Below are positions 24,952-35,800 of a DNA stretch of 64,000 nt, in pieces. Source of the stretch: Pleurotus djamor (taxonomy: Eukaryota; Basidiomycota; Agaricomycetes; Agaricales; Pleurotaceae); contig JAPEVF010000147.1 in the NCBI GenBank assembly GCA_029747585.1, positions 1-64,000 of the forward strand, read 5' to 3'. The position numbers and the translations under genes were made by a program. Below the pieces are notes generated by a model. The model saw only the letters and a program-made list of their open reading frames with translations, was not told where the DNA came from and made no database searches. How positions within the stretch are numbered: position 1 is the first letter of the stretch; each line of letters opens with the position of its first letter.

Positions 24952-25420
24952 CTAAGAGGAAATTTGTAGCTCGAGGTCTGGGAGATTGGGGTTGGCAACG
25001 ACGATCGGAAAGTGGTGATCATTTTCAAGAGGACTTTGGATTATCAAGATGCCGTGCTCGAGCGATGCCTTGATTTCATGAGGCTGGTAAGAAAAAGTCA
25101 GCACCAAAGACCAGACAGAATGTAGACGAGAAAGAGAAACGTACATCAACACCGCGTGATAGAGGTACCCTCTTGTGAATGGGTTGGAGAGTGTGCTCAT
25201 GCAGTAGCCGGTCGGTATTATTGTGATTTTGCTGACTATGGTGTTCTCTCATCTGCTCCGAATTTGAACCAGCGGGCGCGACAACGACGAGATCTCCTTT
25301 ATGATAGGACACGGCAATGTCAGACGCTCGAAAGCCCGGGAGTTCAATGGTTGTGAAAAGTAGATTGGCATCGGAGACGCGGTATGTTCGACTATAATGA
25401 TGGTGGTAGTTAGAGGACAT
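24952..25420 (-). CDS. Small heat-shock protein (Hsp20/alpha-crystallin-like)
   Basis: Two exons (25420-25145 and 25083-24952) with a 61-nt intron, phase 0, give 135 residues. It starts with the ATG at 25420. The alpha-crystallin pattern is visible: ELPGFRASDIAVSYHKGDLV near residues 28-47 and, after the intron, IKASLEHGILIIQSP, which corresponds to the conserved A-x-L-x-n-G-h-L motif near the end of the domain. The N-terminal arm is very short and the loop before the last strands is His/Asn-rich. Proteins of this family are cytosolic ATP-independent holdases. The protein is short for fungal Hsp20s (commonly 150-200 residues), so it may be a divergent member. Confidence 0.75.
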
Positions 25421-25559
25421 CGTGGGCGCGAATCAACATAATTCTGCAACGGGCACATACGTGATAGGACCTGGGACTGCTGTTGATGGCTGGGGCTGAG
25501 TTGGACCTGGGCTTACAGTTGCTGAAGGCTGAGTTCGTTGAAAATCATCGGGCGGTCTA

Positions 25560-26030
25560 TCATCGTGATCTGCGAAAGCCAAATGAGACTGAGTATAAGC
25601 ACAAGATGATCATCATACCATGATCATCCGGTAGGTTGTTATCGTCCCCGTCAGTTTCGTCTTTTACGTCCTCATCTTCATCCAGCCCGTCCACCTCGCC
25701 TTCATCGTCGAAGTCGTCGTCCGTGACCACTCTGGTTGATGAAACACGGGAAAGACGCGAAAAACGCGCTTTTTTCGGTCGTGACGCGTCTCGTGCGTGA
25801 TGGGCAAGGTTCCTGAAAAATGAATAGTTGTAGATTCTCTGTGAAGGGCAGCAGTAAGCCCACAGCATCAAGTTTCGGAATTCAGACACAAGCGATGTGC
25901 TAACCCGTTTCGATATTTTATCAAGTGGCCAGTGCTTCTCCTCCCATGCAGAGAATATTCTGTTCCATACTGCTTGCCGCTCTTTTGTCCAGGGACGCGT
26001 AGCTTCCATGTCGTCGTGGAAAGTCTTCAA
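25560..26030 (-). CDS. Hypothetical protein with acidic C-terminal tail
   Basis: A continuous frame of 156 codons. The start of the frame, with ERQAVWNRIFSAWEEKHWPL, looks like a folded helical region. A splice from about 25906 to 25815 is possible and also in frame. The C-terminal part is basic (RPKKARFSR) and then strongly acidic (FDDEGEVDGLDEDEDV). The GTATG donor near 25622 and an acceptor at about 25570 suggest another exon continuing toward 25450, rich in Pro/Gln/Ser. Not recognised. It is upstream of the Hsp20-like gene on the same strand. Confidence 0.4.
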   Translation of the reverse strand: MKTFHDDMEATRPWTKERQAVWNRIFSAWEEKHWPLDKISKRVSTSLVSEFRNLMLWAYCCPSQRIYNYSFFRNLAHHARDASRPKKARFSRLSRVSSTRVVTDDDFDDEGEVDGLDEDEDVKDETDGDDNNLPDDHGMMIILCLYSVSFGFRRSR

Positions 26031-26423
26031 AAGCTGATGCTGGGCGGTCGTCGCCCAGTGAGGACATCTGGAGCTGTTCTAACAATCAATCGGTATGTGT
26101 TGCAGCATAAAGAAGCCAGATGCTCGCATACGCGATCCAAAGCCATAGAAAGGGAGTCGAACGTGCTGGCGTGATGGAGGGAAGAACAAAGAAGGCTCAC
26201 GCAGACGCTCAGACGCACAAACGTTTAAGCGCACCACCAACTTTGAACTTCAGTTTGTCTCAACTTCAGGTTGGGCAGCCTCCCAGCAAACTCTTTTCCT
26301 GATGCTCGTTATCTCTAGGTGTACAGGTCTCCATCATAGCTCCTAGCGGCGTGGACATGCTGATGCGTATGCCTCCTTGCCCAAAGCATGGATTCAAATG
26401 GTTCATCCTCCCGCCGTACCACT

Positions 26424-26999
26424 GTTAGCCTTGAGCAAACCTCGCGCGGCCACAGGTTCCAAGAAACCGAAGTCTTATCGAACCTTCTGGTCGTGGTACG
26501 AAAGAGGTTCTGTCTGCGTCTGCGTCTGCCCTTGGTTCTAGTTCTAGTTCTCTCCCCACCGCTCGGTCCCCCAAGGCACCCGTCTTCGCAGCAGGGAAAG
26601 AAAATCAAGGTCAAGCAAATATCTCCACCAGTACCAAGCCTTCCATCAGCCTTGGCCTCATGCCTTTGTCCTCCAAGTCTCCCTTGAGCGCGGTCTCTAC
26701 CGCTCCCTCCAAGGATCTGGCTGTGGCAGACGCGACAGCGTCGTCTTCCCTCCCGATTCCAGCTACTACTTCAAAAGCTCAAGCGGCCCCTCGTAAACGA
26801 GCAGCCCGTTCTTCTTCTCGTGCTACCAAGGCAAAAAGGTGACTGCGCAAAAGACCTCTGAGGACGTTCAAGTCCAAGCACCCGTACCAAGGAATACTGG
26901 AAAGAAGCTCGGCGCTCGCGAGAGGCTTTTGAAGTGCGGCATGGATGCCCAGAAACAACTCAGGGCCCATGAGTTTAATCCCCGAAGGAAGAGGAACTG
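26424..26999 (+). CDS. Hypothetical basic Ser/Ala-rich protein, frame-shifted
   Basis: An open frame from about 26430 to 26842 encodes a low-complexity Ser/Ala/Pro-rich chain with TSKAQAAPRKRAARSSSRAT. After the A5 run at 26835-26839 a +/-1 frame continues for about 50 codons, with GKKLGARERLLKCG and a basic end at 26999. Composition suits a nucleic-acid-binding or disordered protein, but no family is recognised. The start is unclear, and a splice acceptor ACAG lies at about 26455. Confidence 0.3.
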
Positions 27000-27436
27000 A
27001 TACTGATTCAATTTCTATTCGACCGGTGTATGTGTATTTGTCCTATGTGCTTAGATACTTAGTTAGGTACTTGGTTATCTGTAACGCTCAAGCTTGTACC
27101 GATCCCCCAACATTGACGATTTTATGCCACAGAGCTCGTAATACCTTCCCGAACTGAATCTCTTCTGACCAGGGGATACTCTAGTGCACCATCTGATTCA
27201 AAGGTAATGAAGAGAAAGGACGGGAAAAGATTTCATATGTTAATCACGGTGCGGCCATTGAGCTCTTTATCGTCCTTAGATGTTGTCGAGCCGAAGAGCA
27301 TCTTGCATTGACACACATAAACAAGACCCTCATATCCACAGAACTAGGATAGTATATGATTCGTGTATGAAGCTCCAAGAGTACCTTGTTATAGTCTACA
27401 CATACAGTCCGTTGACTGGTATACAGTATTCTCAAT

Positions 27437-28000
27437 GCTTTAGTTTATGATATCTCCTTAAAGGGCGATAAGAGCGTGGATACGACCCAGGAAGAGAAAC
27501 ACAAAATGTTGAACAACTCGGCGACAACTTCAACCTCTTCCTGACCAACCATGACACCACAACCGAACAGATTGAACTCGTTGTCCACGGGCATCAGGTC
27601 ACAAAGGTCTTCCTGGAAAGTCACAGCAGATAGTCGGCCAAAAGATCTTCAACCATAGCAACGACATACTCTATAGCCCCAGCGACATCGACGTTAGGGC
27701 TGAAGTATGCCTCCATCTCTGCTCAAGTTCAGAACAAGTGGCGGAGGCGCTGCTGGTATCAGCGTTGTACATTGGCACCCGCGCCGGGAAGGTACACGGC
27801 GCGACGTTCGGAAGGGTGTCTAGAAAGAGGCGGTAGCGGCATTGACTGAAGGCGGGAGACGATTTGTGTGAGGCAGAGAGAAGGGTACAAACATGATACG
27901 CACGCCGCAGACTAAGCTTGGTGGCATTGTCCGTCGATTCGCCGATACGCAGCATCGCTTGAGGGGTCCGTTTCGATTTCGTGTTCTCCGTTTCTTTCAT
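27437..28000 (-). CDS. Hypothetical gene, poorly resolved
   Basis: Frames on the minus strand include NVDVAGAIEYVVAMVEDLL (about 27700-27640). After a splice acceptor at about 27618 they continue with CDLMPVDNEFNLFGCGVM in an acidic and hydrophobic chain to about 27460. An N-terminal block starts at the ATG at 28000. The frame order could not be fixed. Not recognised; possibly a decayed gene. Confidence 0.25.
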
Positions 28001-29553
28001 CCAGAAGGATTTGATTGATCTTTGGGAGGGAGGGAAAGATCCGGCGTTGAATGGAGCAGTAAGCTACCAGCGTACTCTAAGGAGTAGGCTACATATCTCG
28101 ATCGCGGAGACACAGTGGTTGTCGAAGGGAAGCTAGTTCGATGGGTCGGAGCTGTTTACGCAGGTGATTTGAAATCCCTGGCTCCGAGGCGTAGAGCACC
28201 GTCGTCCTCTCCTTGTGTTTCATTCCGCGCCCAACAACCAGCGTATCCGCTACACGAAGCGACTCGTCCGCCTTGCATTCCACTTGCTTGGGGTTGGCAG
28301 AGGTGTCTGCGGTGGCGATGATGCTAATACATGTTGCTCTTGCCCATGACAAATCTAAAAAGGAGGATGGATGCTCCCGAACGCTTCTTGGAATGGAGCA
28401 AGAATTAGATCGCGCTCGTCAGAGGAAAGTCGTGACCACCCAGGGTAGACATAGCAAGAACGGTCTACCGGCGGCCCATAGTACATTCTGAGATACATTC
28501 GAGAGGTAAGGGGATGACGACAATGACATCGCGAAGTAAAACTCACGAAGTCACCGTGGTGGATTAAAACCTTTCGACGGCGGCAGCCCACACGTCAATC
28601 AACCAAGTGAGTCATTTTCGTTTCCGTGCTCGTGTCCAGACGAGCTCTGGCTCATATCGTCGGCGTTCGAGGCCAGGGTTTCGGAGGTCCAGCCGTTCAA
28701 CGTTCAGGTTCCGGGGTGGTTCAGCAATGAGTACGTATACTGAGTAATGAGGACATCGCTGAAACCGTTGGTGCGAGCATCTACCACGACAGATGATTCA
28801 GTTGCTTTCTAGGCACATTCACACTAAACTCAATCTCACCGCTGTGGGTTTTCACCAGAACCAGCTCTGTCAATGAGTTGGAGCCTCGAGTAGAGTTTCT
28901 CATCAACGAGCCCCGTCGCTCGAGGCGGTGTTTGAGTACTTCTAGCGCCCTTTGACCACGTATCTTTGATGGCCTGAGCCGCTTGCCAGTGAGGGTAGGG
29001 GAAGGGACGTCGAAGAAAGACTTGGGAGAAGTTGAGTTCTCAACTGAAGGGACGCGTCATCACGGACACTTGAAGAATAGGAGTTAGGAGCTACGACTGA
29101 GAAAGAATTGGCTTTGCGGATCACTTTGATATTAACACGCTCGTAGAGTATGGGTAGGACCAGATAAACTAGGCGGCTTGAGAAAAAGGCGGAAAGACGC
29201 TTCGAATGTTGACCAAGTGGAGAACGCGACGGTCACAGGCTACAGCATCTCCTTCAAGGAGACTTCTACCCATTGTCTACCCACCAATGAAATGGCGAAA
29301 TATGTTCATGAGTCGTCGCGTAGATGTCCACCAACAGCTCAACGTCAACGTTTAACCCAGGTCACTTCAACTTGAAGGATTCCTTACTTCTATCATCGTT
29401 TCTTATCTTACGTGACGCGTCTTCGCTCTCCGATGATACCTCGGCAAGTCACCTTACGTGGGCCTCCGGTAGATTTCCTTGTCCATCGGAACGACAGTCC
29501 TCCCATATAAAGCTGTTTTACATGGCTCACTCTGGTTTCCTCGCTCTCGAGGA
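28001..29553. other. No gene recognised with confidence
   Basis: Exon-like frames occur, for example 28352-28089 on the minus strand, and a plus-strand chain around 28615-28740 that seems to splice to 28815-28900. None shows a known family or a full structure. Confidence 0.35.
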
Positions 29554-30860
29554 ATGGTTTCACGCCCTGACACCCGTCTCGTTTTCAACAAAGTCCCTTC
29601 CCGTGGTAAGTATAACCTCAACTTTTCTCTTCATTGTGTATTGATCGGTACTCACCTAATGCTCCTAGGTCTACCCGTCCCGGGCGAGACGACAATTTAC
29701 GACGTCAGCCAGACGAATGACCTCGATGATACCCCTCTCAACGGGGGATTCTTGGTGGAGACCTTGTGCGTCTCTCTGGATGTCTACGCCTATGCGAGAA
29801 TGGTGGCTGCTGGAGGAACATGGGTGGATTTGGTAAGCTCTCCCTCAACTTACCAATTCATCTTATGGATCATTGAGCCGGCAAAGCCTCGGATTCCTTT
29901 ACTCTAGGTGGACCGTACGTACATCTTCTGCGTAGACGGCAGTAACACCGCCAGCGAACATGAGCCCTTCAGGGTCGAAATTTACGGCGATGGAATTGTG
30001 CTCCGCTGGGAGGTATCTTAGTTCTTCCCTCAAACTTCTTCCCACTCGCTAAGTGATCTTCCCTTTCCTAGAATCCAAACTCCAAAATTGGCGAGCACTA
30101 TGACGGTTTTTATGACGGTTTTTATCGGTCAAAAGTCTTGACCGATAAAAACACTCATAGGTCTGTCTCTTCATGACACATAGAATCTTGTTTTCTCGTA
30201 GGGCGAAGTTGCTTTTTTGAGTAACATGAGCATTCATCGTGAAAGTGTCGTGGCGCAGTTAGCTAAGTTGGACGGTCTCAAAGTCATCGCCTCAGTCGGG
30301 AGCGACGACAAAGTCAAACTACTTGAAGCTCTCGGCGTGGATGTCGCCTTCACCTACAAAACCACAAACATAAGTGAAGTTCTGGCCAAGCATGGGCCCA
30401 TTGATTAGTAGGACTTCATTTACTCTCTCCGGCTTCCCGTATTCAACCTATATGTGTTTATTCTTTTCAGCTACTGCGACAACGTTGGTGGCGAAACCAT
30501 AGAAGCTGCACTGGGCGCCGCCCTACTGCTCGCTCAATCGAACCTCCCCTAACGATACTTCAGGAATGCGGGATGCTGTCATGTTTACCGACCAATCCCT
30601 ATCTTATCAAGGTGAGACTCTTCAATTCATGTCAATTTTACTTTGGTTTTCAACAAGTTTACAACGCGATTTTCTAGAATTTATTCCTTATCGTCGTAAG
30701 GCCATAACGTTAACCGGACTCGGAATCCCAGATCTGATGAAACCAGATGCCCTGGCTGATTTCTGCGAAAGCTGATTGCCAACGGCAGCCTCAAATAGAG
30801 TCAATGGCTGGTCATAACGGGGGAAAGGTCATTCTAAAGATCGCCGATTACAGCGAGTAT
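29554..30860 (+). pseudogene. NADP-dependent oxidoreductase (MDR, prostaglandin/leukotriene-reductase type), decayed
   Basis: The N-terminus (ATG 29554) reads RLVFNKVPSRG, then after a 63-nt intron (29606-29668) PGETTIYDVSQTNDLDDTPL and NGGFLVETL. This is the signature start of the zinc-independent medium-chain reductases. A third exon from 29907 and a fourth from 30072 (ENPNSKIGEHYDG) follow, but the latter runs into a stop. The cofactor-binding half reappears at 30217 (SVVAQLAKLDGLKVIASVG, where the glycine motif before it is lost). It continues with DNVGGETIEAALGAALLLAQ (near 30480) and a C-terminal GHNGGKVILKIA (30800-30835). Stops and frameshifts separate these blocks, and about 40 residues before the Rossmann fold are missing. 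A 13-bp tandem duplication (TATGACGGTTTTT twice, at about 30099-30124) lies in exon 4. Confidence 0.8.
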
Positions 30861-30999
30861 AGGGTATCGTATGCGTACCAGGACGAGTTTCCTGGTATGA
30901 AAGAACATCAAGGCTTTGGTCCTAAGCGTAAGATGACTCTTGGGCCCTTCTTAACAGGCGGGGTGTCTTCAGGTGCGGAATCCAAGCTTGATAAAGAAG

Positions 31000-31440
31000 A
31001 CACGTCCGAGCTATCAACGTGTACCTGAAGAGTTGGACGGTGTAGATAGCGACGGACGTCCTCCTCGCTTCTTCTTCGTAGCCTTTTCTATCTCTGGTGC
31101 ATGTCAGTGACGGATGAGTGATTTCGAAGGAGGGATGGTACTTCATCCAGGTTCTCGGGACTCCACCATCTTTCATCGACTTTGACAGTATCGCCGACTA
31201 AGCCGCAAAGATGGGCCAGCGTACCGCTGATCAGGGCACGATGACTATAGCCCCCTTCAAGGACACTGACAAGACGACCTCGTGCGTATTGATCGCTGAA
31301 TCCACGGACGTCCTGGGTAAACCGATGATAAAAGCCAGTGGGGACTTTCCGGTCGTGCCGTGACATTGAGGTGTACTCACGTTCGCAAGCATCGAAACCA
31401 CAGCTTCAAAGTGGGTCAGTAATAGAACTGTCTTTTGACA
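31000..31440 (-). pseudogene. HOS3-type histone deacetylase, C-terminal fragment
   Basis: The minus strand encodes SCGFDACEREYTSMSRH, then VPTGFYHRFTQDV and SVLEGGYSHRALISGTLAH, which match the end of the catalytic domain of class II/HOS3-like deacetylases (the LEGGY motif is a landmark). An in-frame stop precedes SCGFDAC. After WWSPENLDE a further KKKRGGRPS stretch lies in another frame past 31090. Nothing of the N-terminal catalytic core (for example the HHxH active site) is present nearby. The fragment lies next to another decayed gene. Confidence 0.75.
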
Positions 31441-31933
31441 GTGATGAAACTATGAAATCCGAGCTCAAGGACCACTTTTATGCCAACCGACGACTGCGTA
31501 CCGTCACTACCCTCCGTATCTTCGTGATTTTTTTGTAGTTATTCCTTTGCTATACAAGGATACTTCATGGTGCCCTTAATGCTTGAGTATAGAGATCTCG
31601 GATGTTACCGGAGAGCCATTACTTGACTACTGCAACTGAAGTGCCATTTCGCCTCGAACCTGACGGCGAAGGCGAAGTAGAGCAACGGAAATCATATCTG
31701 AGCCATCTTCACGCATACAAGGCAAATCTTGAGAAGTAGATATATTTACCTTGAAATACCTTAGCTACGTTAAACCAAGTAAAACGCGAAATCCGAGGGA
31801 TCCGAGATGGAATCCTAGCCAGGGCTGCTTGCCTACCCGCGGGTGCTATCCTAGGCGCAGGTTGCGAGTTGAGAACAGGCTTTCCACATAGCAAGGTGGC
31901 GTCATCTTGCTGCTAAGTGTAACAAGCCAATCA

Positions 31934-32325
31934 TTAATCAGATGACTTTTCCCCCAAACGGACGTGCTTCGTCATCGGGCAGGATAATACGTCGTGCAAT
32001 ATCTCGTTCCGAAGGATGGAGTCATTGACCAGTACTTCCGTCTGATGCTTTCTCAATGCTTCCTTCTCTTCGAGCTTGCGTTTCGCCCTCTCCAAGTCCT
32101 TCCTCATTTCAACGAGCCTTGACACCGCGGAAGATAGGACACGAATAGTCGTGTGATATGAATTTGTTGAATTCTGATTGAGGTTGATGTCAGTGATAGG
32201 AGAGTGGATGGCAGAGTAAGCAGTAAATTGAGGAATATGCCAGGCAAACTCTGAGATCTGAGTGGGGGAGGTGAGTGTTCCTTGAGCTTCCTCAGGCGTT
32301 TGTCGAGCATTCCCCTTTAAGTTCT
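31934..32325 (-). CDS. Hypothetical C-terminal exon with coiled-coil tendency
   Basis: A frame of about 130 codons is open from about 32325 to the stop at 31934. It holds FTAYSAIHSPITDINLNQN and then a charged helical run, MRKDLERAKRKLEEKEALRK, predicted by eye as a coiled coil. No start codon and no upstream exon are convincing, so it could be the 3' exon of a gene or a fragment. Not recognised. Confidence 0.3.
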
Positions 32326-32822
32326 CGCGAAGCCCCTGCCACGGTCAGGAGTAGATGTGGGCGGTTTAGAGGGTCCCTTTGAGGCTTCACGCTTAAATAC
32401 TCAGAAGGACATTGGGCCACGTACCTTATTTTTCAGCATGCCGTATCCCTTTCAGCAGTGTTCTGCTATATGTTCCTACTGTAGAGCCTGTATGCATGGC
32501 AATCATGCCTCTGCGCAATAAGTACATGTACGAAGATCATTTTTGGAACGATCTCTACCCCAATCGGTACCGCCGAGGCCAGGGACTTCCTGGATGGTAC
32601 AGGCGGGCCTGGAGACGACGTCATGATCTTCATCAGGTACGCATGTCGCTAGCTGTACTCATACCACCGCAGGTCCGAACACGAACGGTAGCGAGCTTTA
32701 GATGATTACTTTCTACCACACGCGCGTACTCATCAGACCTACTACTTGGTACATCATACGGGAGAGCCAATCAGTTTTTTTTTGTTCAATTACCCCGGTA
32801 TCCCTCCCTGCCCTGGATGCTA

Positions 32823-35800
32823 CTTTTGCGGCCCCCTGCATGTATATTGTTCTCCTTGTTGGCCAAGCGCGCCTGCTTTTTCTGTAAAGGATGTTAGACT
32901 AGAGCAACTGCGAAAGAAATAGCTTACCGGGTCCTTTTCCTGGAGTTCAAGAGGCTGGAGCAAAAGCATCAATAGGATGAAGGCACGATGAAGGTCTGGA
33001 CAACATACGTTTCGTTCGTCGATCGAGAGCGCCGTATTGAAGGTGTCGAATTTGGCGTCGGTACCGCGCGGGTTTGTTGAGATCCGTTCGTGCCTACAGA
33101 TTTCCCTAGACACGGTGGAATGAGACTGATTATAAGGAGAGATGAGAGGAGGGAAACGGGCATACCTCGTTGAGTTTGCTGGAGTAGATTGGTCTTGTGC
33201 CAAACGCTTGGTGGGCTTATTGGAGTTCAACGTGGTAGATGCAAGAACAGGAGGGGCGGGTTTTTGAATGATGTCGGTTGGTGGATCGTAGTATTCAAGT
33301 TCGAATTCGGGCTCAGGTTCAGACGAGGCAGTGGGTGCGGCGGTTGGGGTGACGGCGTCGAAGTCTGGGGTTGACGCAGCAACACCACCGTTGTTCACCA
33401 CGATGACGGCCGCCGACGTGTTGGCATTAGATTGGAGGGTGGTCGAAGTGGTTGACGGGGCAATTCTCAATACGGAGGAGGAAGGAAAGTTCGGGTATGT
33501 TCCAGGAATCAGTGGGAGTTGAAGCGATGGCATCGAGCGTAGTCGTTTTGGCGGCTCGTTCCGATACTGGTCTTCTGCTGGTCGCTTCGAAGAGGACAGC
33601 TTGGCTGTCTGAGGAAACGGGCCAGGTGGAAATATATCGTCTGAGCTTGGACTTTGAAAGAATGGATTATGAAACTCCCGGTTGAATTCCTCTTCATCGT
33701 CAACAGCACCAGCACCAGCATTAATGAGGACCCCAGGCAAGCCTTTTGCAATATCTAAATGCTGAGCCCGAGCATAGCCGTTAGCAGCTGGGGGTTGAAA
33801 GCATTGGGGGTCCTGAAATGCAAGAGGCGCCTGAGACGACGGCATGCTTGAGGCTTTCGGTGGGGGAGAATGCTCAATTTCATCGTCGTGTTCAACATCC
33901 GGTGCTATTGTCTCCGTTGCAGTCAAATTAGCGCTGGGTGTCGATGTTCCTAAGACTGGGGGGGGTTGGAGGCATAGCAGGAGTCCTTGGAGAGGCTTCA
34001 GGAACTGATGATTTGGTGACAAGTTCCTTCAACCGGGTTTCATTGGCCACCAGAGCGTTGAGTAAACGAGCCTCCAACGATTGAACTGCCAAAAGTATTC
34101 CAGACAAGTCAGACTGCGGGGCTAAAGTACTGGTGCTACCAGCTGTGACGAGCTTATTGAGAATTTCTCGACGATGTTCCAAAGGCAACTGGGGGGCATA
34201 GTTTTCACGAAACCTGTGAAATTGATGCCACTCCTCGGAAACTCGGCCAAAGCGCTGGAGCATATCTGAAGTCAAGTTGTCGATATGCCCGCCATTTGCT
34301 CCGTAGTGCTGACGTTCAGTGGAAATTGAATGACCCCTCTGAGCAGCAATGACGTCGAGGGAATCTTCGCCAAGGTTAATATCCGTGCCCAAATAGGCCC
34401 GCCCAATTTCAACGTTGATTTGCCGGAAGCTACGAGGGCCGCATTTCTCCACACCACAGTATTGGCTAAGGGTCTTTGTTAGGATCGTGCCGAACTCGTC
34501 TCCTGTCATACGACGGCCTTCAGTTGTGAATAGAAACTCGTCATAGCTCTGGGCGGCTGTTTCACCAAACTTGATGCTGACAAGAAGACGAACAGATGGG
34601 CGTATGAAGACCAGGTAGGTCTGAAGCAATCGTGAAAATGTCTTGTGACATTTGGTTGGTATACACGAGTCTGCCATTACAAGCTTGTTGTACTTTAGGC
34701 GACGAGTCATCAACCAAATATCGCCATTGCTGAAGAGAATCGTCCGAGGTTTTGTTCCGTTCTGGAAGCGATGCTCAACGAACTCCGTTGCTCGAGGCGA
34801 TCCACCATTTGTTGTAAAAGCCAAGACAGCGAGGAGATGCAGCAGTTCGTCGCACTTCTGGAGAATGGCAACAATATTGAAAGAGTTCGGAAAGAACTGG
34901 CCGTTGGAATACATTCCAAGGGGGAATTGGTCATTGTCAAGAAGGTGGTGTACCAGGGTCAAGTCAAGAGATGGGACTTGAGGCTCCTTTAGCCAAGAAT
35001 AACCCCGTGTGTCATTCGTCCAATTGTCTATCAATGAATTGGGAATTGACAGTGTAGGAAGTGAAGACCCAAACAGGTCTTGAATGATGTCGTCGCAGCG
35101 TTGGACGATATCATGCATACCATCGCGATAAGCTGGAACACAAAGACGGGCGGACTCATGAATGAAGACGTTAAAGTTGTCTTCGATTCGAACAGGATTA
35201 GGCCGCGGAGTAGCGTGAGCGATGGATGAGGCAAGTGCTTGAAAGTTGGAGACAACTTCCCAAGTCGAATGAACCTCACGACTGAGATGACATTGTGCTA
35301 ATTGTTTTATATTTCTACGTTCTATGTGAGCATTATGATCAATATAAAAGAGAAGTATTTAACTTACTCGACCATGCCAACCTCTCCACTTGAACGGCGG
35401 CCTTCAAAGTAGACAATAGCACGACAGTTGTACCGAATCCCAGAAAGTGGCGAGGTAATATGGTGGGCGTTGGCGAAAGTTCCATCATTTTTGAGGAAGT
35501 AGAGCAGATAGAAATGCTCCATTGGATGCTGCCACTTATTGTCAACAGAGAAGCGTGAATCGTACTTGGAAAAGAAAGGGAAAATGAATGTATGCAGATC
35601 CCCAGGTTCAACGCTGTTTTGGCTTATCAACTTTTCCAGATGTTCTGCGCGCTTCCTATCAAGAGGACTGATTGGAAGTTTATAGTCAGGCACAGAGGAC
35701 TTGCAACAGCGAAGGACCATGCATGTGAACGATGCCAACAGATTTGAGTTATGTTTCAGGGTGGCATCCTCCAATGCTGAAGGCCAAAGCTTGCTGCCAT

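Noticed and set aside
32520..32640. Plus-strand strip resembling part of an enzyme domain (IGTAEARDFLDGTGGPGDD)
   Set aside because: I considered a caspase-like fragment, but no catalytic motif is visible, the frame is short and it could not be extended.
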